Shown: positions 33,570 to 41,131 of the stretch, piece by piece
How the letters are laid out: each line of letters starts with the position of its first letter
Numbering within the stretch: the stretch's first letter is position 1
Assembly (NCBI GenBank): GCA_018069525.1
Contig: JAGPUQ010000014.1
Location: forward strand, 1-51,729
Direction: 5' to 3'
Length of the DNA: 51,729 nt
DNA from: Porticoccaceae bacterium
Lineage (GTDB): Bacteria > Pseudomonadota > Gammaproteobacteria > Pseudomonadales > Porticoccaceae
The notes under the pieces: model-generated
What the model was told of the DNA's origin: nothing
Databases searched by the model: none
Seen by the model: the letters and a program-made list of their open reading frames with translations, nothing else
Program-made: the position numbers and the translations under genes

Positions 33570-36500
33570 ATGAACCTCCCGAGCATTTCAATCAACCGAC
33601 ATGTACTGACCACCATGCTATCGGCCACATTAATTTTATTTGGTCTTATCGGATACTCCCGGGTCGGCGTGGATCGCTTTCCAGCTACAGAATTCCCCCT
33701 GATCGCGGTCAAAACTAACTTGATCGGCGCTAATCCGGATGTCATTGACGCATCAATCACCAATATTATTGAAACATCCGTCAATGGTGTACCCGGCATT
33801 GAGCATATTTCTTCCACCTCTTCGCCCGGCAATTCCACCGTGGTGATCACCTTTGATCTCGACAAAGATATTGACGTGGCTTTTAACGAAGTCCAGGCCA
33901 AGGTGAATCAGGTCACCAACCAATTGCCCACCGATGCCGAACCGCCGATCGTGGCCAAGCTCGAATTTGGCGCTTCCCCCATTATGTGGCTGGCCCTACA
34001 GGGGGATCGCACGCTGCAACAACTCAATAGCTACGCCATCAACGTCGTCAAGAAAAATCTTGAAACCATCAACGGCGTGGGCCAGATACAGATCGGCGGC
34101 AAGCGTGAACGCACCATTCGCGTCAATCTCGACCTCGACCGCATGGCCGCATTTAACGTCACCACTAGCGAAATTCTCGCCGCCATTAACAACGAGCACT
34201 TTATGATGCCCGGCGGATTTCTGGTCAGCGGTGAAACCGAACACCTGGTCAAGCTCGATATGGAGTATCACAGCCCCAGGGAACTCGAAAACCTGGTGGT
34301 GGCCTATCGAGATGGTGCGGCCCTAAAACTAGGACTGATGGCGGAGATAGAAGATGGTATTTCCGACCAGCGCAGCATTGCGCGCTTCAACGGCAATAGT
34401 ACGGTCGGCCTGGGGATTACCAAGATATCCAATGCCAATACCGTCGAAATTATTGACGAAGCCGTTCGGCGAATTGAGGAAGAGATCAGGCCACAATTAC
34501 CTCCCGGCATGACTCTTAAAATCGCCTCTGATGATTCACAATTCGTGCGCGAAATGGTGGGCGCCCTGAAAGAACACCTGATTCTAGGCACCTTACTCAC
34601 GGCACTAGTAGTGTGGGTATTCTTAAAAAATATTCGCTCTACCATTATTATTTCTGTGGCGATCCCGATTTCACTGTTTGGCGCTATCGCCGCGATTTAT
34701 TTTTTTGGCTACACTCTCAACTCGATGACCTTGCTGGCCCTATTACTGCTCATCGGTATCGTGGTAGATGATGCCATTGTCGTACTCGAAAATATTTTTC
34801 GCCACCGCGAGTCCATAGACCCCGATCCAAAATCGGCCGCCATTCACGGCACCGCAGAAGTAGTTTTCCCGGTGTTGGCCGCTACCCTGGCGTTGGTTTC
34901 CATCTTTGTCCCGGTGATTTTCCTTGGCGGGATTATCGGTCGCTTTTTCTCTTCCTTCGCGGTAGTGGTCACCGTCGGAGTATTAGTATCATGGTTTGTC
35001 TCCATGACCCTAACGCCGATGCTGTGCTCGCGCTTTCTCCAGGTCGAGGAACACACGGGCGGTCTGTATTACTGGATGGAACGCTTTTTCCGCGCCATGG
35101 AAAGTTTCTACAGCAAGCTACTTGCCCTGGCGCTTAGGTTTCGCTGGAGCGTGGTCGGCATTACCGGGTTGCTGGTAGTGGGCTGTATGTTTTTTTTAGT
35201 GGACATCGGTAAAGAGTTTTCTCCCGAACGCGACGAATCCAGCTTTATGGTTGTCGCCCGCACCCCCCTGGGTTCCAGCATTGAATACACTAGTAGCCGC
35301 GCTCAGGAAATCGAGAAAATATTAGCCACACACGACGATGCCGTCGTGAGTTATTTTTTCGGCATCGGCACCAGTGGCCGCCAGGTAACTACGGCGGTAA
35401 GTTTTGTGCGTATGGTGCCGCCACATCAGCGCAAACAAAGCCAACAGGAGTTACTTAAAGTACTCACCGGTGAACTAGCTACCATCCCAGGTGTGCGCGC
35501 CTTTGCCGCGCCCATCCCCACTCTCGGCGGACAGCGCGGCGAACCGCTGCAATTTTCCATTAACGGCCCCAACCTGGATGAAGTCGCCCGCCTCGCCTAC
35601 GAACTACAAAGTAAGCTCACCCCCATTAGCGGCATGGGTTACCTCGATCTCGACTTAAACTTAAACCTGCCGCAATATAAATTAATCGTGGATAGTATTC
35701 GGGCCGCCGATCTTGGTTTCTCAACTCGGGACGTTGCCCTTGCGGTGAACGTTATGGTTGGTGGTGTTGACGTTGCTAAATACAACGACGACCCCGGCGA
35801 TGGCGAACGCTACGATCTGCGCGTTAAAGCCGCTGATGGTTATTTCTCGTCCGCCGTCGATCTCAATCGAATCTATCTGCGCTCGCGAAACGGCGAAATG
35901 ATTCGCATTGACACTGTCGCAAAACTTAAAGAAACCCTCGGACCCGCGTCAATTTCGCGCTACGACTTGCGCTATTCCGCACCGTTTTATGGCAAACCCG
36001 AAATACCTCTCGCCGACGCACTGAACGTCGTCACCACTGCCGCCAAAGAAATTCTGCCACCTGGTTACACCCTGACGTTCAAGGGGCAGTCGGAAGAATT
36101 CGGCAAGACCGCGAGCAATATGTTGTTCGCCTTTGCTCTGGCCACGGTGCTGCTTTATATCGTGCTGGCGAGCCAGTTCAACTCATTTATGCAACCTTTC
36201 ATCATCATGACCGCTCAACCCCTGGCGATGATTGGCGGCATCGCTTTGCTGTGGTTGACCGGGCACACGCTCAACACTTATTCAATGATCGGTTTGGTGC
36301 TGTTGGTCGGACTAGTGGCGAAAAATTCTATCCTGCTGGTAGACATCACTAACCAGCGCAGGCTCTCCGGTCTGTCCATCGACGAAGCGCTGCTGGAAGC
36401 CTGCCCGATTCGCCTGAGGCCTGTATTAATGACCTCCTTTACGGTGATCATGGTATTACTGCCCGCAGCCTTCGGCTTTGGTGCCGGTCACGAAACTAAC

Positions 36501-36632
36501 GGCCCGCTTTCTGTCGCAGTTATTGGCGGCATGATATCTTCAACCTTACTCACTCTGGTCGTGGTTCCGCCGGTGTACTCAATCCTGGAAGGTTTTACCC
36601 AACGCGTGGCAACACGACTGAAGGGCAAATGA
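33570..36632 (+). CDS. RND efflux permease (HAE1/AcrB-like)
   Basis: A 1020-residue inner-membrane proton-driven pump with 12 TM segments. Visible: the N-terminal SRVGVDRFPATEFPLIAVKT, the TM4 signature IGIVVDDAIVVLENIFRHRES with the proton-relay Asp pair, and the C-terminal IGLVLLVGLVAKNSILLVDITN. It is of the hydrophobe/amphiphile exporter type, so it probably exports organic compounds, which suits a locus of aromatic or ketone degradation. It starts 5 bp after the adaptor stop with AAGG upstream. It has no metal-site Met pattern like CusA. Confidence 0.94.
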   Translation: MNLPSISINRHVLTTMLSATLILFGLIGYSRVGVDRFPATEFPLIAVKTNLIGANPDVIDASITNIIETSVNGVPGIEHISSTSSPGNSTVVITFDLDKDIDVAFNEVQAKVNQVTNQLPTDAEPPIVAKLEFGASPIMWLALQGDRTLQQLNSYAINVVKKNLETINGVGQIQIGGKRERTIRVNLDLDRMAAFNVTTSEILAAINNEHFMMPGGFLVSGETEHLVKLDMEYHSPRELENLVVAYRDGAALKLGLMAEIEDGISDQRSIARFNGNSTVGLGITKISNANTVEIIDEAVRRIEEEIRPQLPPGMTLKIASDDSQFVREMVGALKEHLILGTLLTALVVWVFLKNIRSTIIISVAIPISLFGAIAAIYFFGYTLNSMTLLALLLLIGIVVDDAIVVLENIFRHRESIDPDPKSAAIHGTAEVVFPVLAATLALVSIFVPVIFLGGIIGRFFSSFAVVVTVGVLVSWFVSMTLTPMLCSRFLQVEEHTGGLYYWMERFFRAMESFYSKLLALALRFRWSVVGITGLLVVGCMFFLVDIGKEFSPERDESSFMVVARTPLGSSIEYTSSRAQEIEKILATHDDAVVSYFFGIGTSGRQVTTAVSFVRMVPPHQRKQSQQELLKVLTGELATIPGVRAFAAPIPTLGGQRGEPLQFSINGPNLDEVARLAYELQSKLTPISGMGYLDLDLNLNLPQYKLIVDSIRAADLGFSTRDVALAVNVMVGGVDVAKYNDDPGDGERYDLRVKAADGYFSSAVDLNRIYLRSRNGEMIRIDTVAKLKETLGPASISRYDLRYSAPFYGKPEIPLADALNVVTTAAKEILPPGYTLTFKGQSEEFGKTASNMLFAFALATVLLYIVLASQFNSFMQPFIIMTAQPLAMIGGIALLWLTGHTLNTYSMIGLVLLVGLVAKNSILLVDITNQRRLSGLSIDEALLEACPIRLRPVLMTSFTVIMVLLPAAFGFGAGHETNGPLSVAVIGGMISSTLLTLVVVPPVYSILEGFTQRVATRLKGK

Positions 36633-36727
36633 CCACCCAGCCCTTGTCAGCATCGTAGCAATTGCGGCACTATTACCTCCAACTATTGGCCCCAATATTT
36701 AACCCGTTTTAACTCAAAGGTATCGGT

Positions 36728-37489
36728 ATGCAATTTGACAGCGTCGACTATGAGATCAAAGGCACTACAGCACTCATCACCCTGAACGAACCCGACAAAC
36801 TCAATGCCCTTAGCTCGGGCATTCGCAGTGGCTTAATTACCGCCCTGACAACTGCGGATGACGACCCCGCCGTGCGCGTTATTATTATCACTGGTGCCGG
36901 CGAAAAATCCTTCTGTGCCGGTGCCGACATCAGCGGTTTTGAATTTAACTCGACGTACATCCGCGAATTTATGTCCAAGGTGATCGACGTACTCGCGCTA
37001 CCGGAAAATGTAACTAAACCGGTGATCGCTGCCGTAAACGGTTTTGCCTTCGGTGGCGGTTTTGAAATCGCCATCGCCTGCGATTTCGTGATTGCTTCGG
37101 AACAAGCAAAATTCGGCGTGCCGGAAATTCAATTGGGACTATTGCCGGGCTTTGCCATCGTTAGACTAAACGAACTGGTCGGCCGCCAAAAGGCCAAATA
37201 CCTCAGTATGTTGGGCGAACCTATGTCGGCCCAGGAAGCGGAAGACCTCGGTCTGGTGCTCAAAGTGGTTCCTCACGACGAACTTCTCACCCAGGCCTTT
37301 GCCCTGGCGGAAAAACTCGCCAGCAAGCCACAAATGGCCATTCGCTACGCCAAATCCATCTACAACCGCGATCTCGGCGGTGCCGATATTACCTACGCCA
37401 AAGACGCCATGCCCTTTTTGTTTACGGACGACGATGCCAAAGAAGGCGTCACCGCATTTCGAGAGAAACGCAAACCCGTGTTTAAATAA
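36728..37489 (+). CDS. Enoyl-CoA hydratase/isomerase (crotonase) family protein
   Basis: A 253-residue crotonase: VRVIIITGAGEKSFCAGADISGFE (oxyanion hole, CoA), and the catalytic segments AVNGFAFGGGFEIAIACDF and FGVPEIQLGLLPGF, with both Glu residues that act in hydration (equivalents of Glu144 and Glu164 of rat hydratase) present. The usual PGAGGTQRL is replaced by PGFAIVRL, so the active-site loop is altered; this may shift activity or specificity. AAGG stands 7 nt before ATG. It is followed 9 bp later by an NSS-family symporter on the same strand. Confidence 0.9.
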   Translation: MQFDSVDYEIKGTTALITLNEPDKLNALSSGIRSGLITALTTADDDPAVRVIIITGAGEKSFCAGADISGFEFNSTYIREFMSKVIDVLALPENVTKPVIAAVNGFAFGGGFEIAIACDFVIASEQAKFGVPEIQLGLLPGFAIVRLNELVGRQKAKYLSMLGEPMSAQEAEDLGLVLKVVPHDELLTQAFALAEKLASKPQMAIRYAKSIYNRDLGGADITYAKDAMPFLFTDDDAKEGVTAFREKRKPVFK

Positions 37490-37498
37490 ACTCTCGGC

Positions 37499-38881
37499 AT
37501 GACCACCGCCCCAACCCGCCCTCTATTTTCCAGCCGCCTCGGTTTTATTATGGCCGCCACCGGCTCTGCCGTCGGGCTGGGTAATATCTGGGGCTTCCCC
37601 ACCCAGACCGCTGAAAACGGCGGTGCCGCCTTTGTACTGGCCTATTGTGTGCTCGCCTTTTTGCTGGCCTATCCGGCGCTGATGGCCGAGCTGGTTATTG
37701 GCCGTCATCGGCGCGCCAATATTGTTACGGCGCTCGGCGGACTAAACCCCAACGCTACATTACGACTAATTGGCTGTGCTGCCGGACTTTACGGAGTAGC
37801 AATCGCCAGTTTGATTCTGGCGTTTTACAGCCTTGTCGGCGGCTGGATGATTGCCCACACCCTGCAACCGGGCATCGAGTTAATCGCCTCGACGGTTAAT
37901 ATCAGCGCCGACCTCAGTACCAGCGTCGAAGCCGGCACCACCTGGCTCACCACGCAAACCCCATGGCGAGATATTATTTTTTGCAGCTTATTTATGACAC
38001 TGACGGTCGGCATTGTCGCCGCTGGTGTGGGCCGGGGTATTGAGCGCTGGTCGACCCGGCTGATGCCCACACTCATCACCCTGATGATTGTGCTGATGAT
38101 TTACGTGTGGTCTTTGGAAGGCGCTGGCGAGGGTTTACGCCTGCTGCTAGTCCCAGATGTTTCTCGGCTCGCCAACCCCGCTCTGCTGGTTAGCGCGATG
38201 GGGCAGGCTTTCTTCTCACTATCTCTCGGTGTCGGCACCATGTTGATTTATGGTTCCTACATTAACCCCGATGCCAGTTTACCCACCACTGGCGCTATGG
38301 TAACCGCTATCGATATGGCCATCGCCCTACTCGCCGGCCTGCTGATTATCCCGGCGATATTTGCGGCACAACATTTAGGCATTGTTATCTACGACGAGGC
38401 GGGAGTATTGCGATCGGGACCCGGACTTATCTTCCAGACCCTGCCCGCGTTATTTAAGACCATGGGCACGATAGGTCAGGTTGTCGCCAGCGGTTTTTTT
38501 GCGCTGCTCACTATCGCTGCGTTAACTTCATCTATTTCAATGCTGGAAGTACCCGTCGCTTATCTAGAAGAAAACCACCACTTAAGCCGCCACCGTGCGG
38601 TCGCCATTGCCAGTTTAAGTATTCTCAGCTTCAGTGTCGTTATCGCCATTTACTTTAATGTGCTGTTTGATGCGGTCGTTAACTTCACCACAGAATACAG
38701 CCAGCCTCTGCTCGGCATCGTGCTGTGTGTGTTTGCGGGTTGGGTGATGCGTCGCGATCACTTGCTGGATGCATTGGGGGGTAGTGACAGCCGTTTATTT
38801 AATAAAATTTGGCCGTGGTACGTACGCTTTATCTGCCCGCTGTTAATCGCTGCTATATTTATACAAAATCTGCGGACTTAG
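37499..38881 (+). CDS. Neurotransmitter:sodium symporter (NSS/SNF) family protein
   Basis: A 460-residue membrane protein with the NSS N-terminus SSRLGFIMAATGSAVGLGNIW followed by FPTQTAENGGAAFVL, which forms the Na+ and substrate site in TM1, and about 11-12 TM segments (TM6 near ALLVSAMGQAFFSLSLGVG). It couples Na+ entry to the uptake of amino acids or similar small molecules. Substrate is unknown. The 9-bp gap after the crotonase gene suggests co-transcription. A GTG or other start is not needed; ATG 37499 is consistent with TM1. Confidence 0.9.
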   Translation: MTTAPTRPLFSSRLGFIMAATGSAVGLGNIWGFPTQTAENGGAAFVLAYCVLAFLLAYPALMAELVIGRHRRANIVTALGGLNPNATLRLIGCAAGLYGVAIASLILAFYSLVGGWMIAHTLQPGIELIASTVNISADLSTSVEAGTTWLTTQTPWRDIIFCSLFMTLTVGIVAAGVGRGIERWSTRLMPTLITLMIVLMIYVWSLEGAGEGLRLLLVPDVSRLANPALLVSAMGQAFFSLSLGVGTMLIYGSYINPDASLPTTGAMVTAIDMAIALLAGLLIIPAIFAAQHLGIVIYDEAGVLRSGPGLIFQTLPALFKTMGTIGQVVASGFFALLTIAALTSSISMLEVPVAYLEENHHLSRHRAVAIASLSILSFSVVIAIYFNVLFDAVVNFTTEYSQPLLGIVLCVFAGWVMRRDHLLDALGGSDSRLFNKIWPWYVRFICPLLIAAIFIQNLRT

Positions 38882-38900
38882 CTAACAACTTAACTAGCAA

Positions 38901-39464
38901 CTAAATTAACCAGCGACTATTTTTGGAAAACTGGGTGCTGAGAAATTCCATTTGATCCCCCAAAATTCGTCGCGAATTAATCAGTGCAAGATACTCTGCA
39001 TTATTGGGTCGATACGGCAATGCAATTAACTGCAAACCAATTTCCTCGAGTAAGCGATTACCTTTATGTTGATTGCAACGCCGACAGGCCGAGACTACGT
39101 TCTCCCAACGATCATCTCCGCCTCGCGACACCGGCACCACATGATCCCGGGTCAGCGCAGTTGGAGGAAACTCGCGCGAGCAGTACAAACAATAGTGTTG
39201 ATCGCGCGCAAATAACGCGGGGTTCGACAAGGGATAACTAGTACGTGGGCGGGCCATCTGTTCGCCGCCGCAGGCAATAATACTCGGCAAGCTAATAATT
39301 GAGCGTTCGCCGGTGTCGCGAGAAATCCCGCCGTGTACTTCCTGCACGACATCGCCGAGCGTCCACACCACCAACTCGCGGGCATAAATACACACGGCCT
39401 CCTGCCAGTTAAGCCATTCGATTGGCTGACCGGCGAGATTAAGTCGCAAAATCTTTGGCTGCAT
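38901..39464 (-). CDS. HNH endonuclease family protein
   Basis: About 187 residues. The N-terminal part (ILRLNLAGQPIEWLNWQEAV) and the C-terminal HNH domain (FARDQHYCLYCSREFPPTAL, then TRDHVVPVSRGGDD, WENVVSACRRCNQHKGNR) show two zinc-type CxxC pairs and the His-Asn-His metal finger. ATG 39464 is chosen since GGAG lies 6 nt upstream; the frame runs on to TTG 39476. No toxin or restriction partner is nearby. This family occurs as a solitary conserved gene in many proteobacteria; its in vivo role is unclear. It ends 20 bp from the convergent symporter gene. It is preceded (upstream) by 1.4 kb without protein genes. Confidence 0.88.
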   Translation of the reverse strand: MQPKILRLNLAGQPIEWLNWQEAVCIYARELVVWTLGDVVQEVHGGISRDTGERSIISLPSIIACGGEQMARPRTSYPLSNPALFARDQHYCLYCSREFPPTALTRDHVVPVSRGGDDRWENVVSACRRCNQHKGNRLLEEIGLQLIALPYRPNNAEYLALINSRRILGDQMEFLSTQFSKNSRWLI

Positions 39465-39635
39465 CACTCGCTCCAAACTCGTTTACGAGAAAAAAATCTT
39501 AAGCCTCTCACTTGAGCTACAACTCGAACCACTACTCAAAGTACAACTCAAACCACAAAAAAAGTATCCGCCATAATTTAGGGCTAACACTCCAGAAATC
39601 ACAACCCTAAATTAACACGTTAACAACTATAAAAA

Positions 39636-39666
39636 CAAAAAAACCCCGAAGGCAAACCTCCGGGGT
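39636..39666 (-). terminator. Intrinsic terminator of first sRNA
   Basis: On the minus strand a hairpin ACCCCGGAGG / CCTTCGGGGT (39657-39666 with 39643-39652, one mismatch) is followed by TTTTTTTGTTTTT. It is the exit point of the 39638-39817 RNA. Confidence 0.8.
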
Positions 39667-39817
39667 CGTCATACAACATCGCAAAGCAAGTTTACCTGCC
39701 TCAGCTTTGCCTCACTCAAACGTCGATGTTTTTTATCAACAGAAAGCGGATGTTCAAATACTCGGTTAAATCGACTGAAGTCTTTACCCTCGCCAATGTA
39801 TCAACTGTCAAAATTAC
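39638..39817 (-). ncRNA. Putative ~180-nt small RNA, unknown family
   Basis: A near-consensus promoter (TTGACA, 16 bp, TATGAT at 39824-39851) would start a transcript near 39817, and a terminator ends it at about 39638. No ORF longer than a few codons is present. GGA motifs are almost absent, unlike in the next two RNAs. Self-complementary parts include GCAAAGC with GCTTTGC and AACATCG with CGATGTT, enough for a stem with bulge. It does not match the 6S layout, because the 5' and 3' ends are not complementary. Function unknown. Confidence 0.6.
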
Positions 39818-39823
39818 TGGGCA

Positions 39824-39851
39824 ATCATAAACCTTGCTGGCACGCTGTCAA
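39824..39851 (-). promoter_or_regulatory. Promoter of first sRNA
   Basis: Minus strand: -35 TTGACA (39846-39851, perfect), 16-bp spacer, -10 TATGAT (39824-39829, 5 of 6). This is one of the best sigma-70 promoters in the window and no protein gene follows it, which argues for an RNA gene. Confidence 0.75.
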
Positions 39852-39875
39852 GATAATGCGCTGTCTGACATTATC
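39852..39875. repeat. Operator-like inverted repeat next to sRNA promoter
   Basis: GATAATG (39852-39858) and CATTATC (39869-39875), 10 bp apart, abut the -35 element of the first sRNA promoter. The position suits a regulator of that promoter; the regulator is unknown. Confidence 0.4.
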
Positions 39876-39907
39876 ATCGAAGGGCCCATTACACTTTAAT
39901 TAACCAC

Positions 39908-39945
39908 AAAAAAAACGCCTCTCTATTGAATCAACAGAGAGGCGT
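39908..39945 (-). terminator. Intrinsic terminator of second sRNA (CsrB-like)
   Basis: Minus strand: perfect 10-bp stem ACGCCTCTCT / AGAGAGGCGT (39936-39945 with 39915-39924), 11-nt loop, then eight U (39908-39915, the first shared with the stem). Confidence 0.9.
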
Positions 39946-40185
39946 AACCGACTTACTAAACACCGTACTACACCTATCCAACCATGGACTGCAGTACTCT
40001 ACCAGCGTCGTACTCCTTCACTTAGCTGGCGATCTTACTTTCACCATCCTTGGTGATCGCTATCCCTAGCACTTACCATTCCTAACTTAAACGGTCATTA
40101 GATTTAACCGTCCTCGGCTAAATCCCTTCCTTATGACCAACTTCCTTGTCACTAACGAGGAATCCTTTCCCCATGCATCCTTGCG
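39908..40185 (-). ncRNA. CsrB/Rsm-type regulatory RNA (second of the three)
   Basis: In about 278 nt of minus-strand sequence GGA occurs 12 times (about 4 expected by chance), mostly as AAGGA or AGGGA in tiny hairpin loops: GCA-AGGA-TGC (40175-40184), GGAA-AGGA-TTCC (40159-40170), TTAGCC-GAGGAC-GGTTAA (40104-40121), GCTA-GGGA-TAGC (40059-40070), CACC-AAGGAT-GGTG (40042-40055). This is the architecture of CsrB/CsrC/RsmX/Y/Z RNAs, which bind several CsrA/RsmA dimers. The 3' end is the terminator; the 5' end is estimated from the -10 CATGAT at 40192-40197. A GacA-like box lies at 40243-40260. Family assignment is by structure, not by search. Confidence 0.72.
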
Positions 40186-40191
40186 TGAGCA

Positions 40192-40260
40192 ATCATGCCA
40201 AACAATGGGCCACGCGACTATTCTCAAAAGGTCACTAATTGATGTGTGTCATATCTCACG
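40192..40260 (-). promoter_or_regulatory. GacA/UvrY-like box and -10 of second sRNA
   Basis: Minus strand CGTGAGATATGACACACA (40243-40260) matches 8 of 12 fixed positions of TGTAAG-N6-CTTACA, and has the central AT. The likely -10 is CATGAT (40192-40197). Box centre and -10 centre are 57 bp apart, close to the 60 bp of the third sRNA. No good -35 is present, as expected of an activator-dependent promoter. Confidence 0.45.
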
Positions 40261-40440
40261 ATAGGTCACCCGTCTTTTCAGCAAAACGTCCCTTATTCCT
40301 TATCACATCGCTTTAGCGTCATGATTTAATTGAGGAAGGGGAAGCTCGATACCGAGACACAAATTTCGGCATCTGTAATCTAAAGAGGAAAGATAAAGCG
40401 AGAGCAATGGGCGCATCCCAACAACTCACGAAATCGGGAC

Positions 40441-40473
40441 AAAAAAAACCCTCTTGTTGGAGCAACAAGAGGG
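40441..40473 (-). terminator. Intrinsic terminator of third sRNA (CsrB-like)
   Basis: Minus strand: perfect 11-bp stem CCCTCTTGTTG / CAACAAGAGGG (40463-40473 with 40449-40459), 3-nt loop, then eight U (40441-40448). Confidence 0.92.
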
Positions 40474-40683
40474 AGAATATTTACAGTAATAAACAATACT
40501 TAAAAACGCTATCCAGCCATGGAGCGGAGTTTTATCAGCCTAACAATCCATATTGTTCCCTGGCCACTACAACCTCTTTTTTAAGTCAGGTCACGTCCTG
40601 TAACCCCAGCAATCCTTTGCGGCGAATCATTCGCCATCCCTTAACTTAAACTCAACCTTGAGTAGATCCGATACGCGTCCTTA
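40441..40683 (-). ncRNA. CsrB/Rsm-type regulatory RNA (third of the three)
   Basis: About 243 nt with eight GGA motifs on the minus strand, several in loops of short hairpins: GCAA-AGGA-TTGC (40609-40620), AACAA-TATGGA-TTGTT (40542-40557), GCT-GGAT-AGC (40508-40517). The 3' end is a strong terminator. The 5' end near 40683 is inferred from the -10 TATAGT (40690-40695). A GacA/UvrY-type palindrome lies 60 bp further upstream. It would sequester CsrA/RsmA when a BarA/UvrY-type system is active. It differs in sequence from the second RNA but shares its organisation, so the pair looks like redundant paralogous sponges. Confidence 0.78.
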
Positions 40684-40689
40684 CGGGCG

Positions 40690-40695
40690 ACTATA
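40690..40695 (-). promoter_or_regulatory. -10 element of third sRNA
   Basis: Minus strand TATAGT (5 of 6 to TATAAT), 60 bp downstream of the GacA-like box centre; the -35 region (TGAAAC) is weak. Expected transcript start is near 40683. Confidence 0.55.
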
Positions 40696-40743
40696 ATGCC
40701 GTTTCTGGTGGGGTTTCACTATTGTGACATCTCCACCCTCTAG

Positions 40744-40761
40744 CGTAGGATATATCCTACA
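40744..40761. promoter_or_regulatory. GacA/UvrY-box-like palindrome
   Basis: Minus strand TGTAGGATATATCCTACG: an exact 16-bp palindrome core (40745-40760) that matches 9 of 12 fixed positions of the GacA box TGTAAG-N6-CTTACA plus its central AT. It lies at about -70 of the third sRNA. Upstream activating sites of Rsm RNA genes in pseudomonads are placed similarly. It also lies 119 bp before xseB, so an effect on that gene cannot be excluded. Confidence 0.65.
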
Positions 40762-40879
40762 AATACCCCATAACACAAGCCAGGAAACAGAAAGCAATTG
40801 ACCCCCACCCATGGGCTCAGTTAGGGTAACGCCGCATTGTTTACCCTGAACCGATCCTGTTAAACCCAAGGAAACCACT

Positions 40880-41131
40880 GTGGCAACCCGCAAAAAACCC
40901 CTCGACTTCGAAGCCAATCTGGCGCAACTCGAAGACATTGTCGAAACCCTGGAAGACGGTAATTTAAGTCTGGAAGAATCCCTTAAGTCTTTTGAGCTGG
41001 GTATCAAAATTACCCGCCAATGTCAGGAAGCTCTGAAGCAGGCCGAACAACGAGTACTTCTGTTAAGCCAGGACGCCGAAGGCAAAATTCAAGAAACTCC
41101 GTTTGTAGATACTGATACGGACGACGAGTGA
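40880..41131 (+). CDS. xseB: Exodeoxyribonuclease VII small subunit
   Basis: An 83-residue protein with the conserved XseB helical pair: DFEANLAQLEDIVETLEDGNLSLEESLKSFELGI, then CQEALKQAEQRVLLL. It joins XseA to form the single-strand-specific exonuclease VII, which makes oligonucleotides in repair; xseA is not in the window. The start is GTG 40880, with AAGGA 7 nt upstream. The TGA overlaps the GTG of ispA (GTGA), the usual coupling in this operon. Confidence 0.95.
   Translation: MATRKKPLDFEANLAQLEDIVETLEDGNLSLEESLKSFELGIKITRQCQEALKQAEQRVLLLSQDAEGKIQETPFVDTDTDDE

Larger units (their letters stand above)
39465..40879. other. Protein-free 1.4-kb interval with minus-strand RNA genes
   Basis: This stretch between the HNH gene (-) and xseB (+) holds no credible ORF but three minus-strand intrinsic terminators, each ending a short RNA, plus two GacA-box-like palindromes and one near-consensus promoter. 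The separate elements are listed individually. 39465-39635 is A/T-rich leader sequence of the HNH gene with little visible structure. Confidence 0.8.

Noticed and set aside
39638..39817. 6S RNA or tmRNA for the first small RNA
   Set aside because: Length suits 6S, but the 5' and 3' ends do not pair; no tmRNA tag frame is present.
40407..40649. 80-codon plus-strand ORF across the third RNA
   Set aside because: No ribosome-binding site, no family resemblance, and it is the antisense of a GGA-rich RNA with a terminator at its start.
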